Source of the DNA: Rhizobiales bacterium 64-17
Lineage (GTDB): Bacteria > Pseudomonadota > Alphaproteobacteria > Rhizobiales > Xanthobacteraceae
Direction: 5' to 3'
Length of the DNA: 64,000 nucleotides
Assembly (NCBI GenBank): GCA_001899285.1
Contig: MKWA01000008.1
Location: 62,001-126,000, forward strand
In this document: positions 15,994 through 23,131 of the stretch, piece by piece
How positions within the stretch are numbered: the stretch's first letter is position 1
Layout of the letters: each line of letters starts with the position of its first letter
The notes under the pieces: model-generated
The model's input: the letters and a program-made list of their open reading frames with translations, nothing else
Databases searched by the model: none
What the model was told of the DNA's origin: nothing
Made by a program: the position numbers and the translations under genes

Positions 15994-16386
15994 GTGAGCG
16001 ACAAAGTCGAGAAGACCGAGAAGGAATGGCGCGCGCAACTGACGCCGATGCAATATGCGGTGCTGCGCGAGAAGGCGACCGAGCGGCCGTTCACCGGCGA
16101 ATATGAAGGGACCACTGATCCGGGCACTTATGTCTGCGCCGGCTGCGGCACGCCGCTGTTTGAATCCGATACCAAGTTCCAGTCGCATTGCGGCTGGCCG
16201 AGCTTCACCGCGCCGGTCGGGGACCATGTGGCCGAGGAGCGCGACACCAGCCACGGCATGGTCCGCACCGAGGTGCTGTGCGCGGCCTGCGGCGGCCATC
16301 TCGGCCATGTGTTCGACGACGGGCCGGGGCCGACGGGTTTGCGCTACTGCATCAATTCGGCGGCGCTCAAGCACGAGCCGGAATAG
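15994..16386 (+). CDS. msrB: Peptide-methionine (R)-S-oxide reductase MsrB
   Basis: A 130-residue MsrB reducing methionine-R-sulfoxide. Zinc-binding cysteines are Cys48/Cys51 and Cys96/Cys99, the HCGWPSF motif is at 65-71 and the catalytic Cys119 in RYCINSAAL. The start is GTG 15994, supported by a CGGAGG Shine-Dalgarno; no ATG fits. The protein has no signal peptide and should be cytoplasmic although its operon partner MsrA appears exported. The TAG stop codon is also the first triplet of a dispersed intergenic repeat. Confidence 0.95.
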   Translation: MSDKVEKTEKEWRAQLTPMQYAVLREKATERPFTGEYEGTTDPGTYVCAGCGTPLFESDTKFQSHCGWPSFTAPVGDHVAEERDTSHGMVRTEVLCAACGGHLGHVFDDGPGPTGLRYCINSAALKHEPE

Positions 16387-16440
16387 AGCGTTTTCGAGCG
16401 AAGGGAACGGCGGTTCGCGTCAAGAAACCGCGACAAATCA
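16384..16440. repeat. Dispersed intergenic repeat (TAGAGCGTTTTCGAGCGAAG type)
   Basis: The segment starting TAGAGCGTTTTCGAGCGAAG and continuing through GGTTCGCGTCAAGAAACCGCG resembles an intergenic element I remember as present in many copies in Bradyrhizobium-related genomes. It begins within the msrB stop codon. Only one copy is visible here, so the multicopy nature is from general knowledge. Confidence 0.6.
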
Positions 16441-16482
16441 AAAGCCGCTGGTTCCAAACTCTTGCCGGTTGATGACCGGAAC

Positions 16483-16509
16483 GGCGACAATTTGAATCAA
16501 ATTGCCGCC
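16483..16509. promoter_or_regulatory. Dyad with perfect CAATTTG/CAAATTG core
   Basis: CAATTTG, a three-base centre and CAAATTG form a perfect core, extended on both sides by GGCG/CGCC with one mismatch, giving a 27-base dyad. It is AT-rich at the centre, unlike its surroundings, lacks a T-run, and lies about 100 bases before the gene at 16610. A protein-binding site is possible. Confidence 0.35.
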
Positions 16510-16537
16510 ACAGTTGCCGCGAAAAGATCGAGAAATC

Positions 16538-16573
16538 AGACACTTCCGCCTTGCACGGCGGAGGTGTCTTGTT
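16538..16573 (+). terminator. Probable rho-independent terminator or leader hairpin
   Basis: A 13-bp stem (16538-16550 with 16557-16569, one G:T wobble) with a six-base loop is followed by CTTGTTA. It can end msrAB transcription, although it lies 150 bases past msrB and only 37 bases before the start of the next gene, so it could also be a 5'-leader structure of that gene. Confidence 0.55.
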
Positions 16574-16609
16574 ATGGTTAACTAACCCTTACTCACGCAG
16601 GCAACGTCC

Positions 16610-17203
16610 ATGGCGGCGCAAGACCCGACCTCAAACGCCAAGACACCCGATGGCAAGCTGCCTCCGGCCCAGCCGGCGGCGCCGAAGCCGTTGAAGGAAG
16701 CGATCCGCGACGCCCGCATCGAGGCGGCGGAGCGCTCCGGCGTGGTGGTCGATCTGCGCGACGCCGAGGTGGCTAGGCTCGAACTGCTCGACGAGGCGCT
16801 CAATCCGCTGTTCGCCGACGTGCCGGCCGGCGTCGAGATTTTCGATCGTGGCATCAGCCGTGGCGATGTGCCGAAGCTCTGGATCGACGTGATCGCCCAT
16901 GTGGAGATGGGCCGCGACAAGCGCATCTATCGTTTTGTGCAAGACACCAGATTTGGCCGCAAGGTACTGGCCGAATCCTACGAAGTGCGCGATCTCGTTG
17001 ATGCCGTGACCCGTTATGTCGCCCGCCGGCTGGTGGAGCGGGAGCGGGCGCTCGCCGACGACAGCGCGGCGCAGCCGACGGCAGCCGAGACCGCGAAGCC
17101 CGTGCGCCGCCGTCGCGGTGGAGCGTGGTTCGCGTTCCTGCTCGGTCTGCTGTGCGGCGTCGGCGCGCTGTTCGCGCTTGCCTGGCTGAACATGCCGCAC
17201 TGA
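16610..17203 (+). CDS. Hypothetical protein with C-terminal membrane anchor
   Basis: A 197-residue protein I do not recognise. The N-terminal 30 residues are Pro/Ala-rich, residues about 30-150 form a charged alpha/beta-looking domain (including ADVPAGVEIFDRGISRGDVPKLWIDVIAHVEMGRDKR), then an Arg cluster precedes a single hydrophobic helix at about 171-192 and the protein stops five residues later. The topology suggests a cytoplasmic domain tethered to the inner membrane by its tail. It stands alone between msrAB and an inverted-repeat element. Codon usage matches its neighbours, so it is a genuine gene. Confidence 0.8.
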   Translation: MAAQDPTSNAKTPDGKLPPAQPAAPKPLKEAIRDARIEAAERSGVVVDLRDAEVARLELLDEALNPLFADVPAGVEIFDRGISRGDVPKLWIDVIAHVEMGRDKRIYRFVQDTRFGRKVLAESYEVRDLVDAVTRYVARRLVERERALADDSAAQPTAAETAKPVRRRRGGAWFAFLLGLLCGVGALFALAWLNMPH

Positions 17204-17244
17204 CGGTTGAGAGAGTCGCGCTGCTCTCAATCTCTCTCTCCAAG

Positions 17245-17356
17245 CCTCATGGTGAGGAGCGATGCGTCAGCGTCGCGTCTCGAACCATGAGGCGTGTGCG
17301 CTGTTGTGGCCGCCTCGTCCTTCGAGACGGCCGCTACGCGGCCTCCTCAGGATGAG
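17245..17356. repeat. Dispersed palindromic intergenic repeat (CCTCATGGTGAGGAGC / CTCGTCCTTCGAGACG type)
   Basis: Two hairpin-forming units: CCTCATGGT (17245-17253) pairs with ACCATGAGG (17284-17292), and a second unit at 17313-17356 with CCTCGTCCTTCGAGACGG and CCTCAGGATGAG. This double-hairpin design matches, from memory, an element repeated many times in intergenic regions of Bradyrhizobium relatives. It fills most of the gap between the two flanking genes. Confidence 0.7.
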
Positions 17357-17380
17357 TCGAAATGAGAGCGGGGTATCCGT

Positions 17381-18268
17381 TCACCCCTTCATCAAATCCA
17401 TCGTTCCGAGTTCGACGATCTCGCCGTTCTCATTGAGACCGCGCGAGACCGCCTCGCAGGTCCACGCGCCGGGTCCGCCGCCGATGCGATAGAGATTATA
17501 GGCGGCCGGCGTCCAGTGTCCGCCGGGCGCGGCGGACGCCGACGGCACGCCCATTGCCGGCACCGGACCGTTCGGACCCTTGATCTGCACAAACGCATGG
17601 ACATGATCGTGGCCGTGCAAGATAAGCTCCGCGCCGGCTTCCGCGATCACCCGCAGGAACACCGGCGCGTCGAGCAGGCGCTTGTGGTTCGCCGCCTGCG
17701 TGATCGGCGGATGGTGGATCAGCACCACGCGAAACAGGCCTTCGTCGCGCAGCGCCTCGAGCCGTGCGCGCAACGTGATCAACTGTTCGGCGCCGACCCA
17801 GCCGGTGGCGAGGAACGGCGCGGTCGGCACGCCGCTCGACACGCCGACGATGGCCAGCGGTGCGCGCCGACGAACATAAGGTAGCGGCACCCCCGGCATG
17901 TCGCTGGTCATGAAGGTGCCGAATGCGCTGGGCATCAGCCGCGCGGCATCCTTCACATACATGTCGTGGTTGCCCGGCACGAAGCTTACGTCGGCGCCGG
18001 AGCCAAGCTGCTGCAGCCACGCGCGGCCGCGCACGAATTCCTCCGGCAGCGCGATGTTGGCGATGTCGCCGGTGACGGCGATGTGATCCGGTGCCTGCGC
18101 TTCAAGATCGGCGACGATGCGCGCGAGCACGTCGGGATCATGGACGAAGCGGCGTTTGCGCCGCCAATTCACATAGCCGGTGATGCGTTTGTTCAAAAGA
18201 TCGAGCCATTGCGGCTGCGGCAAGGGCGCGAGATGCGGGTCGGAGAGATGCGCGAGCGTGAAGGTCAT
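17381..18268 (-). CDS. Calcineurin-like metallophosphoesterase
   Basis: A 295-residue dinuclear-metal phosphoesterase. All metal-site motifs are present in order: Asp10-x-His12 (LSDPHL), Asp68 (TGDIAN), Asn100-His101 (GNHDM), a histidine in LIHHPPI and HGHDHVH near the C terminus. It resembles the CpdA/Icc group of cyclic-nucleotide or nucleotide-type phosphodiesterases. There is no signal peptide, so it should act in the cytoplasm. It lies 13 bases downstream of mbfA and is likely cotranscribed with it. The substrate is not predictable. Confidence 0.9.
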   Translation of the reverse strand: MTFTLAHLSDPHLAPLPQPQWLDLLNKRITGYVNWRRKRRFVHDPDVLARIVADLEAQAPDHIAVTGDIANIALPEEFVRGRAWLQQLGSGADVSFVPGNHDMYVKDAARLMPSAFGTFMTSDMPGVPLPYVRRRAPLAIVGVSSGVPTAPFLATGWVGAEQLITLRARLEALRDEGLFRVVLIHHPPITQAANHKRLLDAPVFLRVIAEAGAELILHGHDHVHAFVQIKGPNGPVPAMGVPSASAAPGGHWTPAAYNLYRIGGGPGAWTCEAVSRGLNENGEIVELGTMDLMKG

Positions 18269-18281
18269 AAGGCGATGAGAC

Positions 18282-19238
18282 TCAGGAACTGCCGATCAGG
18301 ATGCCGGCGAGGAACACCAGTACGCCGCCGACGATGATCTGGAATGCCGCCGCGAGGAACGGCGTGTCCATGTAGCGATAGCGGATATAGGAGATCGCGC
18401 CGAGTTCAAGGATCACCACCAGCACGGAGACGATGGTGGCGGTCCAGAAATCCGGGATCAGATAGGGCAGGGTATGGCCGAGGCCGCCGACCGCGGTCAT
18501 CACGCCGCAGGCGGTGCCACGCAGCCATGGCGAGCCACGGCCGGTAAGCGAGCCGTCATCGGACAGCGCTTCGGCGAAGCCCATGGAAATGCCGGCGCCG
18601 ACCGAGGCGGCAAGACCGACCAGAAACGTCTCCCAGGTATTGTGGGTGGCGAACGCGGCAGCGAACAGTGGCGCCAGCGTCGACACCGAGCCGTCCATCA
18701 GGCCGGCGAGGCCGGGCTGCACATATTGCAGCACGAACATGCGCCGCGCGGTTTCTGCTTCCTTGCGCTTGGCGTCGGTGGTCAGCAGCGTCTTGTCGAG
18801 TTTTTGCGCGAGATGCTCGTGGTCGAGTTCGGCTTCCGCCAGTTCGATCAGCAGTTGCCGGGTCGAGGCGTCGCGGGTCTGCTCGGCCGCCTTGCGGTAA
18901 AACCGCTCGGCCTCGTACTCCATCGTCTCGGCATATTTGTGCGTCTCTTCCGGTGCCAGTTCCGGCGAGAGCCACAGCGGCGGCTTGGCGATGAAGCCGC
19001 GCACGTCCTGCCGCCGGACCAGCGGCAGATAGTCGCCGAACTTCGCACGGTAGAGATCGAACAGGCGGGTACGGTGGGTGACTTCCTCGGCCGCCATCTT
19101 GCGGAACAGCTCGGCGGTGGCCGGGAAGGTGTTGGCCAGCCGCTCGGCGAAACCGAGATAGATGCGGCTGTCCTCTTCCTCGTTGGAGATGGCGAGCGCC
19201 AGCACTTCCTGTTCGGTCAGGTCGGCGAAGCGTTTCAT
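18282..19238 (-). CDS. mbfA: Membrane-bound ferritin-like iron exporter MbfA
   Basis: A 318-residue fusion of an N-terminal ferritin-like (erythrin) domain and a C-terminal membrane domain of the Ccc1/VIT vacuolar iron transporter type. Diiron ligands are suggested by Glu20, Glu51 and His55 (EEVTH), Glu107/Glu110 and Glu136/His140 (ELDH); hydrophobic segments fill residues about 185-315. In Bradyrhizobium and Agrobacterium, MbfA exports iron and protects against iron-dependent peroxide stress under Irr control. The start MKRFADLTEQE at 19238 is chosen because it opens the ferritin helix. I see no clear Irr-type iron-control element just upstream. Confidence 0.92.
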   Translation of the reverse strand: MKRFADLTEQEVLALAISNEEEDSRIYLGFAERLANTFPATAELFRKMAAEEVTHRTRLFDLYRAKFGDYLPLVRRQDVRGFIAKPPLWLSPELAPEETHKYAETMEYEAERFYRKAAEQTRDASTRQLLIELAEAELDHEHLAQKLDKTLLTTDAKRKEAETARRMFVLQYVQPGLAGLMDGSVSTLAPLFAAAFATHNTWETFLVGLAASVGAGISMGFAEALSDDGSLTGRGSPWLRGTACGVMTAVGGLGHTLPYLIPDFWTATIVSVLVVILELGAISYIRYRYMDTPFLAAAFQIIVGGVLVFLAGILIGSS

Positions 19239-19338
19239 GAGCAGGCGTTCCGGTGGATGGTTGGACAGGCTTCCGACGCGGTTATATGAGAGCGCGGCTG
19301 CCTGTATGCCATCCGTCCGACGCCGGGACAAACGCGAC

Positions 19339-19821
19339 ATGACCATGAGCCGTCTGCGCCGCAAGGCCGAGCCGCTGATCCGGCGCGGCATGCACCTCTA
19401 CTGGCGCTTCGCCCGACCGATGACGCTCGGTGTGCGCGGCGCGGTGTTCGACGGCGAGGGACGGGTGTTCCTGATCAAGCACAGCTATGTGGATGGCTGG
19501 CATTTCCCCGGCGGCGGCGTCGAGAGCGGCGAAAGCTTGGTGTCGTCGCTGGCGCGCGAACTGTCCGAGGAGGGCAACCTCACCTTGACGAGTGCGCCGC
19601 AGTTGTTCGGCGTGTATTTCAATCGCGCGGCATCGCGGCGCGACCATGTGGCGCTCTATGTGGTGCGCGATTTCCGGCAGGACAGCGCGCCGCAGCCGAA
19701 CCACGAGATCGTCGCGCACGGCTTCTTTCCGGTCGATGCGTTGCCGCCGGACACGACGCGCGGCACCCGCGCACGGCTGGCGGAGATTCTCGGCGGGCAG
19801 GAGCCGGCAGCGGAGTGGTGA
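19339..19821 (+). CDS. Nudix hydrolase
   Basis: A 160-residue Nudix protein with a canonical box: Gly59 five residues before Glu65, then Arg73-Glu74-x-x-Glu77-Glu78-x-Gly79 (GX5EX7REUXEEXGU fully satisfied). Family members hydrolyse nucleoside diphosphates linked to another moiety. Start ATG 19339 (MTMSR) or 19345 are both possible; the longer upstream open frame overlaps the mbfA promoter and lacks family similarity. The gene is divergent from mbfA with a 100-base gap. The substrate cannot be told from sequence. Confidence 0.9.
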   Translation: MTMSRLRRKAEPLIRRGMHLYWRFARPMTLGVRGAVFDGEGRVFLIKHSYVDGWHFPGGGVESGESLVSSLARELSEEGNLTLTSAPQLFGVYFNRAASRRDHVALYVVRDFRQDSAPQPNHEIVAHGFFPVDALPPDTTRGTRARLAEILGGQEPAAEW

Positions 19822-19865
19822 GGTTCGCCTGAGGCGTAGCGGGAGATTGCGCACCGCTCGCTCCG

Positions 19866-19991
19866 TCGTCATGCCCGCACATAGCCCGTCGAAGACGGGC
19901 GTAAACGCCCTGATGTTGCGGGCATCCACGTCTTTAATCTTCGCGCGAAATAGTAAGACGTGGATGGCCGGGACGAGCCCGGCCATGACGA
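19866..19991. repeat. Dispersed palindromic intergenic repeat (CATCCACGTCTT / GGCCGGG type)
   Basis: CATCCACGTCTT (19923-19934) pairs with AAGACGTGGATG (19955-19966); immediately beside it ATGGCCGGG and CCCGGCCAT (19964-19986) form a second hairpin; an outer GTCATGCCCGC with GCGGGCAT forms a third. Compound elements of this type recur, from memory, across Bradyrhizobium-group genomes. It fills most of the gap between the convergent Nudix and GST genes and may also terminate transcription. Confidence 0.7.
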
Positions 19992-20012
19992 ATGGATAGA
20001 TCCGTGTGAATT

Positions 20013-20993
20013 CTACCCAAATCTCCCGCGATCATGCGGCGCGTCGAAATCGAGTAGCGGGCCGAGCGGCACGATGCCGGTCGGGTTTACCGTCGGGTGG
20101 CTGCCGTAATAATGGCGCTTGATGTGCGTCATGTTGACCGTCCCGGCGACGCCGGGGTGCTGGTAGAGATCGCGCAGATAGTTCGACAGGTTCGAGAAGT
20201 CGGCGATCCGCTGCCGGTTGCACTTGAAATGCCCGACATAAACGGCGTCGAACCGGATCAGCGTGGTGAACAGTCGCCAGTCGGCTTCCGTCAGCGTCTT
20301 GCCGACGAGATAGCGCTGCGTCGAAAGCCGCGTCTCGACCTGATCGAGCGCGGCGAAGAGCGCGCGATAGGCTTCTTCGTAAGCCTCCTGCGTCGTTGCG
20401 AAGCCAGCGCGATACACGCCGTTGTTGATGTTTGGATAGACGAGGTCGTTGATGCGGTCGATCTCGCCGCGCAGCGCCGCCGGATAGTAGTCGGTGCGTA
20501 CGTCGGTCAACGCGTCGAACGCGCTGTTGAACATGCGGATGATGTCGGACGACTCGTTATTGACGATGGTGCTGCGCTCCTTGTCCCACAGCACTGGCAC
20601 GGTAACGCGGCCGGTGAACTTCGGATCGGCCTTGAGATAGATGTCGGACAGGCGCTTGGCGCCGTTGATGGCATCGCCGGTCGAGCCGGTAGCTTCGTCG
20701 AAGGTCCAGCCCTCGCGGCCCATGTGATACGAAACCAGCGAGACGGAGACCGCGTCCTCCAGCCGCTTGAGCGCGCGGAAGATCAGCGTGCGGTGTGCCC
20801 ACGGGCACGCGAGGCAGACATAAAGATGATAGCGTCCCCGCGCCGCGGGAAAGCCGCCTTCGCCGGTTGGGCCGGGGGCGCCGTCCGGCGTCACCCAGTT
20901 GCGGAAGGTCGACGGCTGGCGCTCGAACCGGCCCTTGGTTTTGGCGGTGTCGTACCACTGGTCGCGCCAGACGCCGTCGATCAGCATGCCCAT
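20013..20993 (-). CDS. Glutathionyl-hydroquinone reductase (Xi-class GST, YqjG/ECM4 type)
   Basis: A 326-residue Xi-class glutathione transferase. The catalytic Cys63 is in the diagnostic CPWA motif (LACPWAHRTL), preceded by the family's long N-terminal extension containing RFERQPSTFRNWVTPDG and followed by SGT-type loops and a large helical C-terminal domain. These enzymes reduce glutathionyl-(hydro)quinones back to hydroquinones using glutathione. An AGGAGC Shine-Dalgarno supports ATG 20993. In this genome it could detoxify quinones produced during aromatic catabolism, though it is common as a stand-alone housekeeping gene. Confidence 0.93.
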   Translation of the reverse strand: MGMLIDGVWRDQWYDTAKTKGRFERQPSTFRNWVTPDGAPGPTGEGGFPAARGRYHLYVCLACPWAHRTLIFRALKRLEDAVSVSLVSYHMGREGWTFDEATGSTGDAINGAKRLSDIYLKADPKFTGRVTVPVLWDKERSTIVNNESSDIIRMFNSAFDALTDVRTDYYPAALRGEIDRINDLVYPNINNGVYRAGFATTQEAYEEAYRALFAALDQVETRLSTQRYLVGKTLTEADWRLFTTLIRFDAVYVGHFKCNRQRIADFSNLSNYLRDLYQHPGVAGTVNMTHIKRHYYGSHPTVNPTGIVPLGPLLDFDAPHDRGRFG

Positions 20994-21143
20994 CTGAAAT
21001 GCTCCTGAAACGCTACGATATGGCCTGAGGTCGGGACGATGGCCGGAATCGCAAGGGGTGTATCAAGGGGCGAGACTTGTCGGCGCGCCCCGCCTCTTCT
21101 ATGCCGTGGGGTGAAACGGAACGCGGCCCCCGGTCAGAGATCG

Positions 21144-21662
21144 ATGTCCGACCTATCACCGACTATCACCACCGAGAAGCCCGGCGACGCCGAGGCGATC
21201 GAGCGGCTCAACGAGCGCACCTTCGGCCCCGGCCGCTATGCGCGCTCGGCCTACCGGATCCGCGAAAAGGTCAAGCACGCGCTCGACCTGTCGTTCACCG
21301 CGCGCATCGGCACGCTGCTGGTCGGCTCGGTGCGGCTCACCCCGGTGACGATCGGCGGCGCGCCCGCGCTGCTGCTCGGCCCGCTCACGGTCGAGCCGCC
21401 GTTCCGGTCGCACGGCATCGGCCGCGCGTTGATGGAGCGCTCGCTCGCGGAGGCAAAGGCGAAGGGGCACCGTCTGGTCGTGCTGGTCGGCGACGAGCCG
21501 TTCTATGGCCGCATCGGTTTCAAGCGCGTGCCGCCGAACAGCGTGCGCATGCCGGGGCCGGTGGATAAGGCGCGGCTGCTTGTTCACGAACTCACGCCCG
21601 GCGCGTTCGCCGGTGTCAGCGGCGACGTGATGCCCGACTGGGATCGCGCCGAGCCGGTATAG
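21144..21662 (+). CDS. GNAT family N-acetyltransferase
   Basis: A 172-residue acetyltransferase. The acetyl-CoA-binding motif A is visible in LGPLTVEPPFRSHGIGRALM, with the R-x-x-G-x-G/A signature, and the later VLVGDEPFYGRIGFKRV is typical of the YhbS-like branch. The start MSDLSP at 21144 is chosen because the upstream extension of the frame has no family similarity. It is divergent from the GST gene. The substrate (small molecule or protein N terminus) is unknown. Confidence 0.88.
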   Translation: MSDLSPTITTEKPGDAEAIERLNERTFGPGRYARSAYRIREKVKHALDLSFTARIGTLLVGSVRLTPVTIGGAPALLLGPLTVEPPFRSHGIGRALMERSLAEAKAKGHRLVVLVGDEPFYGRIGFKRVPPNSVRMPGPVDKARLLVHELTPGAFAGVSGDVMPDWDRAEPV

Positions 21663-21784
21663 AAGACCGGTGTGATGACGCAACGCCGTCTTCGGATGGA
21701 TGACAGACTTTTTGACACGCGCCGTGCGCGCGCAAATTTGCTAGAGCACTTGGCGGTGCACGACTTGCCGGTGCAGGAGAAGTG

Positions 21785-23131
21785 ATGATGACCAACAGCA
21801 GCGCAGCCGCCGTCCAGACGATCCCGAACGATCTCGAACCATACTGGATGCCGTTCACCGCGAACCGCGCGTTCAAGAAAGCACCGCGGCTCGTCACGCG
21901 CGCCAAGGATATGCACTACTTCACCGCGGACGGGCGCAAGGTGCTCGACGGCTCCGCCGGCCTGTGGTGCACCAATGCCGGCCACAACCGTGATCCGATC
22001 GTCAAGGCGATCCAGCAGCAGGCAGCAGAATTGGATTACGCCTCGGCGTTCCAGTTCTCGCATCCCAAGGCGTTCGAGCTTGCGTCGCGCATCGCCGCGC
22101 TGGCGCCGGGCGATCTCGACCATGTGTTCTTCGCCAATTCCGGTTCGGAGGCGGTCGACACCGCGCTCAAGGTCGCGCTCGCTTATTTCAACATCCACGG
22201 GCAAGGCTCGCGCACGCGCCTGATCGGCCGCGAGCGCGGCTATCACGGTGTCGGCTTCGGCGGCATCTCGGTCGGCGGCATCGTCTCGAACCGCAAGTTC
22301 TTCGGTGCGCTGCTGGCCGGCGTCGATCACCTGCCGAACACTTATAATCGCGAGCAGCAGGCGTTCAGCCGCGGTGAACCGGAATGGGGCGCGCATCTGG
22401 CCGACGACCTCGAGCGCATCGTCGCGCTGCACGATGCCTCGACCATCGCTGCGGTGATCGTCGAGCCGATGGCGGGCTCGACCGGCGTGCTCGCCTCGCC
22501 GAAGGGTTATCTCAAGCGGCTGCGCGAGATTTGCGACAAATACGGCATCCTGCTGATTTTCGACGAAGTGATTACTGGCTTCGGTCGTCTCGGTTATGCG
22601 TTCGCGGCGGAGCGCTACGGCGTCATTCCAGACATGATCACCTTCGCCAAGGGCGTCACCTCGGGCAGCGTGCCGATGGGCGGTGTCGTCGTGCGCAAGG
22701 GCCTTTACGATGCGTTCATGCAAGGCCCTGAGCACGCCATCGAGTTCTTCCACGGCTACACCTATTCGGCGCATCCGCTCGCTTGTGCCGCCGGTCTTGC
22801 GACGCTCGATCTCTATCGCGAGGAAGATCTGTTCGCCCGCGCGCGCAAGCTCGAGTCGAAATGGTACGACGCGGCGCTGTCGCTCAAGGGTCTGCCGAAC
22901 GTGCTCGATATCCGCATGGTCGGGTTGACCTGCGGCATCGATCTCGCCTCGCGCCCCGACGCGGTCGGTCGTCGCGGCTTCGATGCGATGACGCGCGCGT
23001 TCCACGAGCAAGACATGATGATGCGCAGCGTCGGCGACACGCTCGCGCTGTCGCCGCCGCTGATTGTCACAGAGGCGCAGATCGACGAGATCTTCGGCAA
23101 GGTCGCGGCGATCATCCGCGCGGTGGCGTAA
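21785..23131 (+). CDS. Omega-amino acid (beta-alanine):pyruvate aminotransferase, class III
   Basis: A 448-residue PLP-dependent class III transaminase. The N-terminal PNDLEPYWMPFTANRAFKKA segment is a strong match to omega-amino-acid:pyruvate transaminases. Asp260 (FDEVITGFGR) should contact the pyridine nitrogen and Lys289 (FAKGVTSG) carry PLP. These enzymes transfer the amino group of beta-alanine or other omega-amino acids to pyruvate. A GGAGA Shine-Dalgarno precedes ATG 21785. The last 20 bases overlap the convergent glycosyltransferase gene. Confidence 0.93.
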   Translation: MMTNSSAAAVQTIPNDLEPYWMPFTANRAFKKAPRLVTRAKDMHYFTADGRKVLDGSAGLWCTNAGHNRDPIVKAIQQQAAELDYASAFQFSHPKAFELASRIAALAPGDLDHVFFANSGSEAVDTALKVALAYFNIHGQGSRTRLIGRERGYHGVGFGGISVGGIVSNRKFFGALLAGVDHLPNTYNREQQAFSRGEPEWGAHLADDLERIVALHDASTIAAVIVEPMAGSTGVLASPKGYLKRLREICDKYGILLIFDEVITGFGRLGYAFAAERYGVIPDMITFAKGVTSGSVPMGGVVVRKGLYDAFMQGPEHAIEFFHGYTYSAHPLACAAGLATLDLYREEDLFARARKLESKWYDAALSLKGLPNVLDIRMVGLTCGIDLASRPDAVGRRGFDAMTRAFHEQDMMMRSVGDTLALSPPLIVTEAQIDEIFGKVAAIIRAVA

